A stretch of 64,000 nt of DNA. Source: Acetobacter sp. DsW_063. Its GTDB lineage: Bacteria; Pseudomonadota; Alphaproteobacteria; Acetobacterales; Acetobacteraceae. The notes beneath the pieces were generated by a model. That model was not told the origin of the DNA. It did not search any database and saw nothing but the letters and a program-made list of their open reading frames with translations. Where the stretch lies: NCBI RefSeq assembly GCF_002153745.1, contig NZ_JOPL01000005.1, positions 62,001 to 126,000 on the forward strand, in the 5' to 3' direction. Position 1 is the first letter of the stretch. The number at the start of each line of letters is the position of its first letter. This document shows positions 18,575 through 26,772 of this stretch, piece after piece. The translations under genes were made by a program, and so were the position numbers.

Positions 18575-19021
18575 TCACCAGCCAAAGCCAGGGCCATACA
18601 TGAACCCCGGACCAAATCCCGGTCCCCATGCGCCCCAGTTCCAACTTGCGTTGTCGTATTCCTGCGCTGACATCGCCTGCTCATCGGCCAGGTTTTGCTG
18701 TTGCTGAAACTGGCGATAACGCCCGTAAGCGTCCTGACTGCCTACATACAGGCAGGCGCAGACGGTCGGGTCGGCATAGACGTAAAATACTGAATCACCT
18801 TTGGTTCGGCGAACGAACCGGTGGCTCGGCAATGAGCGCAGCATCGCCTGTCGTTCGGGCGTGTTCGCAGGCTGGTCGACGAACCCTGCGGCCGAGAGGT
18901 GATCCTCCTTGGACGAGACGATCTCCTGAGGGGAGGCGCAGGCCGCGAGCGTGGCGAGGCCCAGCATTAGAGCGGCGACGGCTCCGGGGCGAACAGTTCT
19001 GATAGATGTTTTTGAAAGCAC
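18575..19021 (-). CDS. Small putative lipoprotein of unknown function
   Basis: The 148-residue protein begins with a basic stretch, a hydrophobic segment and the lipobox LATLAAC, so it is probably lipidated and anchored in the envelope. The mature part has a short conserved-looking core (RFVRRTKGDSVFYVYADPTVCACLYVG in pieces), a Gln-rich stretch and a Gly/Pro/Trp-rich tail (WGAWGPGFGPGF). I chose a GTG at 19021 because AAGGGAG lies upstream at proper spacing; a longer form from a GTG at 19081 is possible. No family with a known role is recognised. It is divergent from the small regulator gene pair. Confidence 0.65.
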   Translation of the reverse strand: MLSKTSIRTVRPGAVAALMLGLATLAACASPQEIVSSKEDHLSAAGFVDQPANTPERQAMLRSLPSHRFVRRTKGDSVFYVYADPTVCACLYVGSQDAYGRYRQFQQQQNLADEQAMSAQEYDNASWNWGAWGPGFGPGFMYGPGFGW

Positions 19022-19155
19022 GGAGAGTGGCTCCCTTCCTTCTGCGACGGATCGATGCCGGGGGTCTGTTGGCGGTTTCACACTATCAACTGCTGTTTCT
19101 GCGCCAAGTTTGACATGTTTTGTTGTAATTTATATTTAATTTTGAGACGAGCTTC

Positions 19156-19440
19156 GTGTTGGAAGCTGTCGCTGCGAGATTGCCAGTTGCCTATCGCCGC
19201 GTGATTTCGGATGTTCCGGACATGTGGGACGAACCTTACCTTGAAACCTGTTGTCGATCGGCGCTGCATCGGCTCTGCCTCTCCGGTTCTCTGGGCAGGC
19301 CGACCGGGCTGAGGGACCAGCCATGCCTCGAGCGGCTTGAGGGGCTTGGATTCGCGTGTATGGGCGCGGATGGGCGATTTCGTGCCACGCCGGAGGGCGA
19401 AGCCCGGCGCCGCTCAGAAATTCTGAAACTCGCTTCATGA
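19156..19440 (+). CDS. Small protein of unknown function, coupled to a regulator gene
   Basis: A 94-residue basic protein starting with GTG. It has a helical look (CCRSALHRLCLSGSLG, then CLERLEGLGFACMGADGRF and a charged C-terminal helix), reminiscent of a small winged-helix or MarR-like fold, but no family is certain. Its stop codon overlaps the start codon of the next gene as ATGA (19437-19440), strong evidence that both are real and translated from one mRNA. It may act as a partner or co-regulator of the downstream protein. Confidence 0.6.
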   Translation: MLEAVAARLPVAYRRVISDVPDMWDEPYLETCCRSALHRLCLSGSLGRPTGLRDQPCLERLEGLGFACMGADGRFRATPEGEARRRSEILKLAS

Positions 19441-20219
19441 CGGAACGCCGGCTCGGGAGAAGCGCCGGAGGTTACGAGAGAGATGAGTCTCCGCAAGCGG
19501 CGGAAGGCATGCGCTGGGAGGCGTTCTGGGAACTGCTTGATCTGGCTGCGGCTGAGCGTGGGCTGAGCGTGTCGGGTCTGGCGAAGGCCGCAGGGCTGGA
19601 CCCCACTGCGTTGAATCCGTCAAAGCGTTTCGCCCCTGACGGCCGCCGACGCTGGCTGCGGATGGATACGGTGTTTCGCTTGCTCGATATCGCGGAGATC
19701 TCCTTGGCGAGGTTTGGGGAAGCAATGGAGCAAGGAGCGGCGCGAGGAAACGTCACGCCAGGCGCGCAGACGGGCTTGCCGGAACACGCCTTGCTGCGCG
19801 CGACGTCGTTCTCGCATCTCGCGGTCGCAGGACTTTTTGATCGTGCGTTTTTGCCTGTAGGGAGACCTCGCGGGAATGTCGTAGCGCGCCGTCGGCATGA
19901 CGCCTCTGCGTCTTCATGGGGTGAGATCGCTGCGCCGACCACTGGCTGCGGTCCGCATGATTATGCAGTGCGCCTCGATACGGCAGATTATGAACCGGTG
20001 TTTCGCGACAACAGTTTGCTCGTCATGGCGCCCGACGCCGCTTTGCACTCGGGAGATCGCGCGCTTTTATATGGAGAGGGTCTCGTTCCGCGGATTGTAA
20101 GGATTCAGATATTGAACGCCGATACGGCGACGGTTGTTTCGCCGATCGGAGACGTTGCTGAGACTGTAGATTTGTCGTCGCGACTGGTCTTGCATCGAAT
20201 TGTCGCCGCTACATTATAG
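19437..20219 (+). CDS. HTH regulator with degenerate S24/LexA-like C-terminal domain
   Basis: The 260-residue protein has an N-terminal helix-turn-helix region at about residues 25-95 (SVSGLAKAAGLDPTALNPSKR, as a run of shorter motifs) and a C-terminal fold like that of LexA or phage repressors (PVFRDNSLLVMAP, then HSGDRALLYGEG). By eye the peptidase serine and lysine are replaced (DYEP where SMEP is expected, VPRIVRI where a lysine is expected), so self-cleavage is unlikely. Similar proteins are widespread in this order, so it is a chromosomal regulator rather than an obvious prophage repressor. No phage genes lie nearby. The start ATG overlaps the preceding stop. Confidence 0.75.
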   Translation: MTERRLGRSAGGYERDESPQAAEGMRWEAFWELLDLAAAERGLSVSGLAKAAGLDPTALNPSKRFAPDGRRRWLRMDTVFRLLDIAEISLARFGEAMEQGAARGNVTPGAQTGLPEHALLRATSFSHLAVAGLFDRAFLPVGRPRGNVVARRRHDASASSWGEIAAPTTGCGPHDYAVRLDTADYEPVFRDNSLLVMAPDAALHSGDRALLYGEGLVPRIVRIQILNADTATVVSPIGDVAETVDLSSRLVLHRIVAATL

Positions 20220-20800
20220 CTACTCAGTCGACTATGCCGCGTCGCGCAGTTGAGCGACGGTTACTAAAAACAAGGCTGTATCTGCGGAGTGGCTCGAGCA
20301 GGTAAATGGTTCGCTTCTTTTGAATGTAAAACTTGAAGTTGAAGGCAGACAATAAAGCCTCCCGTTCCTGATGAGGCGATCATTAAGCGCGATCGTTGGC
20401 TTCGTGCGTCCCGTGCGTGGAGCGCATGTGGTCCAGGAGGCGTCTGGAAATGGAATTTCGAACGGAGTAAGTGGCCAGTCTTGATCCGTCCGAAGGAAGT
20501 TCGTCTTCGGGCGCCTGAAGGGTTGATTTAACGGCAGGTCATTCTCCAGCGGCCAAGAGAGTCGAAATGTTTATTTTCTGAGGACGTAAGTTTTTCTAAA
20601 TTTATCGTATTCAAGTCAAAGTATTTCAGAGTCGATTTCAGCCTTTTAACTTTATGAGCGGGGTGGCCGTGACGCCATTACATATACGTAATGTGGATGG
20701 ATGTTCAACGCAATCACACAATTGAGATGAAACTTTATCTGACGTATGCGGGAAAGTAGTTAACAAGCAACAAGCCCAAAAAATGGGCGCAAGGCCAAAA
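20220..20800. other. Long intergenic region before the porin gene
   Basis: About 580 bases without a supported gene. All frames contain short interrupted openings only. No tRNA, terminator with T-run or insertion-sequence end was recognised. The last ~150 bases are AT-rich and should contain the promoter and leader of the porin gene. Confidence 0.5.
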
Positions 20801-22459
20801 ATGAAAACGGAAATCGGCGCACTCGCCGCTGGAAATTCGTATCCGGCGAGCCAGAAGCCAGATCGCAGTGCCCCCGCACGTCCGCGTTTTGTCCCAACCG
20901 TCGTAGCTGCAATGGGGCTGTTCGCTGGAACTGCAGAGGCGCAGGAGGCTCTCCCCGTTGCAGGTCGAAGCACGGACCTTGCCGTGCACGCTCACACCTC
21001 ATGGGCTACTGGTCCTGTCGATCATGATCCAGCCAGCCCAGCACGAACATTATCCGGAGACCGGGTTACACGGATCATTACGATTCCGTCGGCTACGTCG
21101 GGGCAACCGCCGAATAAAATTGAAATAGCTCCAATGTTTTCTCCCGAAGTTTTTTCGGGATTTTTTCCGCCGCAATGGGATGCGCACCGTAATACGTTGC
21201 TGGAGGACCAATATTTCGCGCCGTCTCCGACGACCCAGCATCTGTTGCCGTCTTTGAACGGTTTCAGGCAAAAATTGGGCAATTACGGCATTGGATTTCA
21301 GATGTCGTACAAGGCCGAAGCGCTAGGCGTCGCCAGTGGCGGTAAAGAGCGCGGGATGGAGTATATACACGAGGTCAACTTCCGCGTGGACCTCGATCTA
21401 AAGAAAATGCTCGGATTAGATGGCTGGTCCGTACATGGCCTGATCCTTGAGCGGGCAGGCCGCTCGGTCGGTAAGCAAAAGCTCGGCGATTATTACATAA
21501 ATTATGGAGAGATATACGGTCTTTCAGGAAATTCGGCGGCGCATCTTGGGTTTCTCTACGCCGAAAAAAGGCTCCTGAACAATCGGGTCGACATTATTTT
21601 TGGCCGTATGCCGCTTAGCACCGACTTCGCGACCTCTCCGCTGATCTGCACCTTCATGTTGCTCTGCTCTGCTCCAGTCGCATTGAAGCTTGACGCGGGT
21701 CTCAGCGTCTATCCGAAAGCGTCATGGGGCGCGCGTATTCGGATGCGTCCGACGCGCGACACAGTGCTTCAATTCGGCGCGTACCAGGTTCGCCCGACCG
21801 CAAGCGACATCAGCGGCTGGGCGTGGGCTGGCGAAGAGACTACCGGTGCGGCATTCCCCGTGGAATTCACGTGGCAACCGTTTTTCGGATCAAAAAAACT
21901 CGTCGGGCATTACAAGGTCGGCTACATGCACGACACCTCGATCTATGCCGATAACATCGGGAAGCTATCGCCTGCTCTGGCGAAAGCGAATGGTGTGCTC
22001 GCGCGCACGTCGCAAAGAGATTCGGTCTGGGTGTTGTTTGACCAGATGATTTATCGCAGCGGCGGCGTGACGCAGATGGACGGCGCCTATGTTCTGGCAG
22101 GGTATGTCCACAACACGCCGCGCAATTCGATCTATTCGGATGAAGCGTGGGCGGGAGCGTCGTTTGCCGGGTTGATTCCCGGACGAAATCACGATCGTCT
22201 GGGCGTGCTATACAACTATTACCGGGTCAGCCCGAGGCTGGAGACCGGCCAGCGCATTCGCGAGGATGCAGGGTTCAGTCTGGGCGCCACCGTCACGGGT
22301 CCGCAGAAAACCACATCGGTGATCGAGGTGAACTACGGTATCGACGCCATGCACGGTTTGCTCGTCCAGCCGGAGTTCGAATATGTCTTTCGGCCCGGTG
22401 GCACCAGCCGAATTCCAAACGCGGCGGTGTTGGGCGTGAAAGTCATCGGGATTCTGTAG
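20801..22459 (+). CDS. Carbohydrate-selective porin, OprB family
   Basis: The 552-residue precursor has a signal peptide that is unusually late: about 25 polar residues, then FVPTVVAAMGLFAGTAEAQ with likely cleavage near residue 48. The mature part has the OprB pattern: LNGFRQKLGNYGIGFQMSYK, a VDLDLKKMLGLDGWSVHG strand pair, LGFLYAEKRLLNNRVDIIFGRMP in pieces, and a C-terminal strand ending in IGIL. It should form an outer-membrane sugar channel of a single beta barrel. I chose the ATG at 20801, preceded by CAAGG, over one at 20783 with no ribosome site. A hairpin with a T6 run lies inside the coding region at 21142-21166. Confidence 0.88.
   Translation: MKTEIGALAAGNSYPASQKPDRSAPARPRFVPTVVAAMGLFAGTAEAQEALPVAGRSTDLAVHAHTSWATGPVDHDPASPARTLSGDRVTRIITIPSATSGQPPNKIEIAPMFSPEVFSGFFPPQWDAHRNTLLEDQYFAPSPTTQHLLPSLNGFRQKLGNYGIGFQMSYKAEALGVASGGKERGMEYIHEVNFRVDLDLKKMLGLDGWSVHGLILERAGRSVGKQKLGDYYINYGEIYGLSGNSAAHLGFLYAEKRLLNNRVDIIFGRMPLSTDFATSPLICTFMLLCSAPVALKLDAGLSVYPKASWGARIRMRPTRDTVLQFGAYQVRPTASDISGWAWAGEETTGAAFPVEFTWQPFFGSKKLVGHYKVGYMHDTSIYADNIGKLSPALAKANGVLARTSQRDSVWVLFDQMIYRSGGVTQMDGAYVLAGYVHNTPRNSIYSDEAWAGASFAGLIPGRNHDRLGVLYNYYRVSPRLETGQRIREDAGFSLGATVTGPQKTTSVIEVNYGIDAMHGLLVQPEFEYVFRPGGTSRIPNAAVLGVKVIGIL
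21142..21166 (+). terminator. Terminator-like hairpin inside the porin coding sequence
   Basis: Perfect 7-base arms TCCCGAA and TTCGGGA with a 5-base loop are followed by six T residues, on the coding strand, about 340 bases into the porin gene. The structure fits an intrinsic terminator. It may reduce porin expression when translation lags; alternatively it is an accident of the PEVFSGFF codons. Confidence 0.5.
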
Positions 22460-22686
22460 TTTATTTTTATACGAGTCACCGGGCGAATGGGGGCGGCGTC
22501 ATTCTGTCGAGCATAATGGTCGATGGTATAGGGTCATATAACGACGTTGGCCGTCATCCAGTGGGTTCCGCAAGACTTTGAAAAGATTGATGGAGTGTCT
22601 GGATTGATGCTCAGCGATCGACCCTAAACGACCAGTCGATCCGCCATTTCAGCCTTTGTAGAAAGAGGGCGTTATCGATGTTTTGA

Positions 22687-22717
22687 AACCCGGCTACATG
22701 GAGTAGCCAGGTTTTTT
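22687..22717 (+). terminator. Terminator of the porin transcript, overlapping the tautomerase 3' end
   Basis: Arms AACCCGGCTAC and GTAGCCAGGTT pair over 11 positions with one mismatch around a 5-base loop, followed by a T-run to 22717 on the plus strand. It lies 228 bases behind the porin stop and includes the last codons of the convergent tautomerase gene. Confidence 0.65.
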
Positions 22718-22921
22718 GTAAAGATGGCTCTCTTTCTGAACGATGTCAGGCAGGTAAACCTGATTGTGCCAGTCAGGCGGCTGAACCTCTTCGAAGCTGA
22801 TCGACACTGCGTCATTTCCGTAACCAAGAATGGTAGTCACATTTTCCGTTATGGCTTCGGCAAGTCGCAGCTTTTTTTGCTCGGACTGCCCGGGCCACAG
22901 TTTTATAATTACATGCGGCAT
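22694..22921 (-). CDS. 4-oxalocrotonate tautomerase family protein
   Basis: The 75-residue protein has the tautomerase fold: MPHVIIKLWPGQSEQKK with Pro at position 2, which becomes the catalytic N-terminal proline after methionine removal, and VSISFEEVQPPDW in the second half. It resembles the PptA-like branch. Members interconvert keto and enol forms; the substrate here is unknown. It is the last gene of a minus-strand unit cupin-SDR-tautomerase, 8 bases behind the SDR gene. Confidence 0.9.
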   Translation of the reverse strand: MPHVIIKLWPGQSEQKKLRLAEAITENVTTILGYGNDAVSISFEEVQPPDWHNQVYLPDIVQKESHLYKKPGYSM

Positions 22922-22929
22922 GAATCACC

Positions 22930-23673
22930 TCACCAAGGTTGGCTGGTTGGACCAATCGTAAATTCGTTTATGTTGGTGTCTTCAGGCGCGTCGATCGCAA
23001 ATGAAACCACGCTTGCAACCCGCTCGGGAGAAATGGCGTGCTGGCTGTAAAGATTTTTCATCGCTGCAGCCGCGGTTGGATCAGAGATGCCGCCTAGCAG
23101 TTCTGTATTGATCGCCGCCGGATAGATGGTCGATGTGCGGATGTTGGAGCCTTCCATGGCGGATTCCATGCGAAGCACCTCCATGAAATCGCGAACGAAC
23201 CATTTGGTGCCCCCATAAATGGCGCTGCCCGGATAGGCTTTGAGTCCTGCGACGGAAGAAACAGCGATGACCTGCCCCGATTTCTGCTCCAGAAAGAGAG
23301 GCATGGACGCTGCGACGCCATTTAACACCCCCTTTATGTTGATATCGATAGCTGCGTTCCACTCGTCCGTTTTCAACGCGGAAACTGGCGACGTGGGCAT
23401 CAGGCCAGCATTGAGGAAAATGACGTCGACACGACCGAACCTGTCTTCAGCGCGGCGAATTATCGCGTCGTTGTCGGTTGGTCTGGTCACGTCCATCGCA
23501 ACGAAGGCGGCCGAGCCGCCTTCGGCTTCTATAGATTCGGCTATGGCCTTGAGACGATCTTCTCTCCGGGCGCCGAGCACAACTTTCGCCCCCTGACGCG
23601 CCAGCAAGCGGGCGCTCGCCTCGCCAATGCCCGAAGACGCCCCCGTAATTACGACGACCTTGTTTTCAATCAT
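22930..23673 (-). CDS. Short-chain dehydrogenase/reductase
   Basis: A classical SDR of 247 residues. It has the cofactor motif TGASSGIG at residues 10-17, the AGARR segment that suggests NADP preference, NAG at 88-90, the catalytic serine in VSSVAG (~140), and Tyr153/Lys157 in YGGTK. The sequence is close to the widespread group of SDRs induced with tautomerase and cupin genes; the substrate cannot be given. It lies between the cupin gene (27-base gap) and the tautomerase gene (8-base gap), on the minus strand, and divergent from the LysR gene that may control it. Confidence 0.92.
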   Translation of the reverse strand: MIENKVVVITGASSGIGEASARLLARQGAKVVLGARREDRLKAIAESIEAEGGSAAFVAMDVTRPTDNDAIIRRAEDRFGRVDVIFLNAGLMPTSPVSALKTDEWNAAIDINIKGVLNGVAASMPLFLEQKSGQVIAVSSVAGLKAYPGSAIYGGTKWFVRDFMEVLRMESAMEGSNIRTSTIYPAAINTELLGGISDPTAAAAMKNLYSQHAISPERVASVVSFAIDAPEDTNINEFTIGPTSQPW

Positions 23674-23700
23674 TGTTTTTATCTCGCGAAAATTGCCTCG

Positions 23701-24096
23701 TCAGACGCCGTATTGCTGGTCCGAGACCTGCTCCATCCAGTCGACGACCTTGCCATTTTCGACTTCCTGAATGGCGATATGGGTCATGGCTGTGGCAGGC
23801 GCGGCGCCGTGCCAGTGTTTTTCTCCGGGCTCGAAAAACACGACGTCGCCCGGACGAATCTCTTCGAGAGCGCCGCCCCAGCGCTGCGCACGCCCAACGC
23901 CCGACGTGACGACGATGGTCTGGCCAAGTGGATGGGTGTGCCACGCAGTACGCGCGCCGGGCTCGAAAGTGACGCTTGCGCCCTGCACTCGATCCGGGGC
24001 CGCCGGGTTAAAAAGCGAGTCGATGCGGACCGTGCCTGTGAACCAGTCCTCCGGACCTTTCATTGAAGGTTTATGTCCTGAACGGAAAATTTCCAT
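23701..24096 (-). CDS. Cupin-domain protein
   Basis: The 131-residue protein is a single-domain cupin. The metal-binding first motif reads WHTHPLGQ (His53, His55, Gln59) after a GARTAWHTH lead, and the second cupin motif [16 protein letters not shown] supplies His94. Such small cupins (including the carboxymuconolactone-decarboxylase-linked and hydroxynitrile-lyase-like types) bind Mn, Fe or Zn. Activity is unassigned. It is the promoter-proximal gene of the cupin-SDR-tautomerase unit, 117 bases from the divergent LysR gene. Confidence 0.88.
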   Translation of the reverse strand: MEIFRSGHKPSMKGPEDWFTGTVRIDSLFNPAAPDRVQGASVTFEPGARTAWHTHPLGQTIVVTSGVGRAQRWGGALEEIRPGDVVFFEPGEKHWHGAAPATAMTHIAIQEVENGKVVDWMEQVSDQQYGV

Positions 24097-24213
24097 GTTA
24101 TCTTCCTGTCTGTGACATGCTGATGGCGCGGCTTGCAGGCAGGAAGATAGGCGCAGCTTGCGGTCTGTGATTAGGGTGCATAGAGTTCACGCATCATTGA
24201 AATAAGCTCAGCA
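24097..24213. promoter_or_regulatory. Divergent promoter region between cupin and LysR genes
   Basis: The gap holds a 12-base direct repeat with one mismatch, GGCGCGGCTTGC at 24125-24136 and GGCGCAGCTTGC at 24150-24161, spaced 25 bases start to start. This is a plausible binding region for the LysR product, in keeping with the usual divergent arrangement. Confidence 0.4.
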
Positions 24214-25110
24214 ATGCCACGCGATCATATCAACGAAATAACCGCCTTTCTGACTGTCGCCAGAGAGAGGAGCTTCACGCGAGCCGCTGCCGAGTTAGGC
24301 GTCACGCCCTCTGCCCTAAGTCATACGGTCAAGGGGTTGGAAGAAAAGCTGGGGCTCAGGCTGCTTTCGCGCACGACAAGAAATGTGGCCACTACGAACG
24401 CCGGTGAACGTTTGTTGCAGCGAATGGGGCCATTGTTTGAGCAGGTGTCGGCCGAGCTCGATTCAATTACAGCCCTTCGCGACAAGCCGGCGGGGACCAT
24501 TCGGATCACCTGCGTCGATGTAGCGATCGAGCTCGTGTTTCGTCCCAAACTGGCCGAATTCCTCCGTCGATATCCCGATATAAGTGTGGAAATCAGCATG
24601 GATTACGCATTCGTTGATATTGTCGCTGAGCGTTTTGATGGCGGCGTACGTATAGGCGAATCCATAGAGCGCGACATGGTGGCTACGCGCATTGGTCCTG
24701 ACTGGCGCTTCTGCGTCATCGGAGCCCCTGCATATTTTGAACATCGCCCTGTTCCGGACACACCTCAGGAACTCGGGGGCCACAACTGTATCAACATGCG
24801 GATGGCAACTGCTGGAGGAAACCTTCGGTGGGAATTTCGTAGCCCCGAAGGTGAAGATTTTGCATTGCGTGTTTTCGGGCAGGCTACTTTCAGCAACGCA
24901 ATGTTGGTATTACAAGGCGCTTTGGATGGTTTGGGTCTTGGATACGTTCCATATGTTCTGGCTAAACCATATCTGGATGACGGCAGACTTATGGAAGTCC
25001 TGTCGGAATGGTGTCCAGAGTATGAGGGGTATCATCTTTATTATCCCAGCCGAAAGCTTCACTCGCCCGCCTTCGCAGCGTTCGTCGAGGCGGTGCGTTA
25101 TCGCCACTGA
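24214..25110 (+). CDS. LysR-family transcriptional regulator
   Basis: The 298-residue protein has the N-terminal winged helix-turn-helix (ITAFLTVARERSFTRAAAELGVT in pieces, SALSHTVKGLEEKLGLRLL and the RTTRNVATTNAGE wing) and the periplasmic-binding-like effector domain from about residue 90. It belongs to the branch often found divergent from oxidoreductase genes. It probably controls the neighbouring cupin-SDR-tautomerase unit and itself. The inducer is unknown. Confidence 0.92.
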   Translation: MPRDHINEITAFLTVARERSFTRAAAELGVTPSALSHTVKGLEEKLGLRLLSRTTRNVATTNAGERLLQRMGPLFEQVSAELDSITALRDKPAGTIRITCVDVAIELVFRPKLAEFLRRYPDISVEISMDYAFVDIVAERFDGGVRIGESIERDMVATRIGPDWRFCVIGAPAYFEHRPVPDTPQELGGHNCINMRMATAGGNLRWEFRSPEGEDFALRVFGQATFSNAMLVLQGALDGLGLGYVPYVLAKPYLDDGRLMEVLSEWCPEYEGYHLYYPSRKLHSPAFAAFVEAVRYRH

Positions 25111-25205
25111 GTGTCGTTGAAATATTGTATTTTATCGCAGCGTTTTTTTTAAAACGAAATCTCGGACCTGTCACTTCAACTCGAACGCCGCTGTCCCGCG
25201 CGTCG

Positions 25206-26636
25206 TTATTTCTCTTCAAAGGGGAAAGGCAACGCGGCCCGCTGATTGACGTCCGGCGTCAATCTGTGCGCGAGCGGAGGGAAGGCGCGGGAGCGGCAAT
25301 CCACCCAGTCGCAAAGATGGCACGATATGCCGATCGGAGTTGCTTTTGCTTCCAGGTTGAGGCGCTCTCCATAAACCAGTTCCTTGGCGCGAGAGACGTC
25401 GCACCCGATGGCGACAGTCTGTCTTGGCCTTGGCTCGCCCCAGCGGGATACGCCGCTGGAGATCGTGCGCGCGACCGAAAGGTAGCTCATGCCGTTGGTG
25501 AAGGAGCCGATCTGGACCTGAATCTCTCCGGGTGTTGAAAACGCTGTGCAGGCGTTCCATTGCGGGCAGGGGTTACCCTGGCGCGGCATTGGAAAGCCGC
25601 ATGAAGAAAAGCTTTTCGTGATGTTGCCTGCGGGGTCGAGGCGCGCGAAAAACAGAGGCACGCCTCGTGCGCCCGGCCGCTGCAGGCTTGCCAGCCTTTG
25701 AGCCGCCTGCTGGAACGAAACGCCAAAACGCACCGTGAGAATGTCGAGGTCGTAGCGCAGGGAGACTGCGGCGTTCAGATAGGCTGTGTATGGCATCAGC
25801 AATGCGCCGGCGGCGTAGTTCGCAAGGCCGATGTGCAGAAAGGTCCGCGCCTCTTCCGAACTTGGCGCGGCGTCCTTGATGACGTTCTCGATCGCTTCGC
25901 GTGCTTCAAACAGCATCATCTGGAAGGCGAGGTGAAACCCGCGGCTTTCGCGGGGAACGAGATCGGAAAGGATCAGCACGCGTGAGGATGGGTCGTAGCG
26001 GCGCAGCACGTCGTCCACGGGCAGGACGCGGACGATGACGCCGTGACGCTGGCGCAGCCTTGTCGCGATGGCGTGGTTGGTTTCAGCCTGCGGCAAGGCT
26101 TCTCCTGCTGAAAAGCCCAGCTCACGGGCCATGTCGGCGCGAACGGCCTCCGCCACAGCTTCCAGTTCAGGAAAATAGTTCATCCGCTCGTCGTAAATGC
26201 GGCGAACTTCGTCCTGCGGGAGAATGACGCGCCGTCCTCCGGGCAGCGAAATCGACTCCGCATCGTGTCGTGCGGCGCGAAACGCCTGATGCAGCGTCAA
26301 CACCGCGCGCGCGACTGTCGGCTGCGCCGCCAGGGTCGTGATCTCGTGGGCGGAGCCTTCCAGATCGGTGCCCAGTTCCGGATCTGACAGGGCTTCGCGC
26401 AGAAGGTTCTCGACCTTCTGTTCCTCTGTTCCCGAAAGGGTTTCGATGTTGACGTCGAGCGCGCGGGTGAACTTGATAAGCAGCGACGCGGTTACGGAGC
26501 GCTGGTCGTGCTCGATGAGGTTCAGGTAGCTGGCGGAAATGCCCAACCGCGCGGCGAGCGCCTGCTGGGATAATCCTCTTTCCAGACGAAGGCGTCGCAC
26601 GATGCGGCCGATGCGTGTTCCGGGACTGCTGCTCAT
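25206..26636 (-). CDS. ScfR-family (short-chain fatty acyl-CoA) transcriptional regulator
   Basis: The 476-residue protein has an XRE-type helix-turn-helix at residues ~10-62 (LRLERGLSQQALAARLG, SASYLNLIEHDQRS), a middle ImmA/IrrE-like region (RGFHLAFQMMLFEAREAIE) without an intact HExxH, and a C-terminal domain rich in cysteines (SSCGFPMPRQGNPCPQWNAC, GISCHLCDWVDC). This build is that of the ScfR family, which includes RamB, PccR and MccR and controls acetate, propionate or glyoxylate-cycle genes in response to acyl-CoA state. Divergence from glcB fits that role. A TTTGTAAA-N4-TTTACAAC inverted repeat lies 27 bases before its start and suggests autoregulation. Its stop is convergent with the LysR gene at 24214. 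Confidence 0.85.
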   Translation of the reverse strand: MSSSPGTRIGRIVRRLRLERGLSQQALAARLGISASYLNLIEHDQRSVTASLLIKFTRALDVNIETLSGTEEQKVENLLREALSDPELGTDLEGSAHEITTLAAQPTVARAVLTLHQAFRAARHDAESISLPGGRRVILPQDEVRRIYDERMNYFPELEAVAEAVRADMARELGFSAGEALPQAETNHAIATRLRQRHGVIVRVLPVDDVLRRYDPSSRVLILSDLVPRESRGFHLAFQMMLFEAREAIENVIKDAAPSSEEARTFLHIGLANYAAGALLMPYTAYLNAAVSLRYDLDILTVRFGVSFQQAAQRLASLQRPGARGVPLFFARLDPAGNITKSFSSCGFPMPRQGNPCPQWNACTAFSTPGEIQVQIGSFTNGMSYLSVARTISSGVSRWGEPRPRQTVAIGCDVSRAKELVYGERLNLEAKATPIGISCHLCDWVDCRSRAFPPLAHRLTPDVNQRAALPFPFEEK

Positions 26637-26643
26637 GGGTTGA

Positions 26644-26683
26644 TTTACAAATGTTCAGGGTTGTTTGTAAAGATGTTTACAAC
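26644..26683. promoter_or_regulatory. Candidate ScfR operator
   Basis: Three related 8-base elements lie together: TTTACAAA (26644), TTTGTAAA (26664-26671) and TTTACAAC (26676-26683). The last two form an inverted repeat with a 4-base spacer. The pattern resembles the paired TTTGCAAA sites with 4-base spacing that I recall for the ScfR member PccR. The position just upstream of the regulator start suits repression or autoregulation. Confidence 0.6.
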
Positions 26684-26772
26684 ATTCACAGGCAGAATGA
26701 CCTTTCCATCTGGAAGTATTCGCCGTGTTCATCCTAACTGACGTCACGAACGATCAATTGGGAGCGGCTGTC

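Noticed and set aside
19437-20219. Prophage repressor as evidence for a prophage
   Set aside because: No integrase, structural or lysis genes lie nearby, and similar LexA-like regulators are common chromosomal genes in this group.
25206-26636. Toxin-antitoxin or ImmA/IrrE metalloprotease reading of the HTH protein
   Set aside because: The HExxH motif is not intact and the Cys-rich C-terminal domain fits the ScfR regulator family better.
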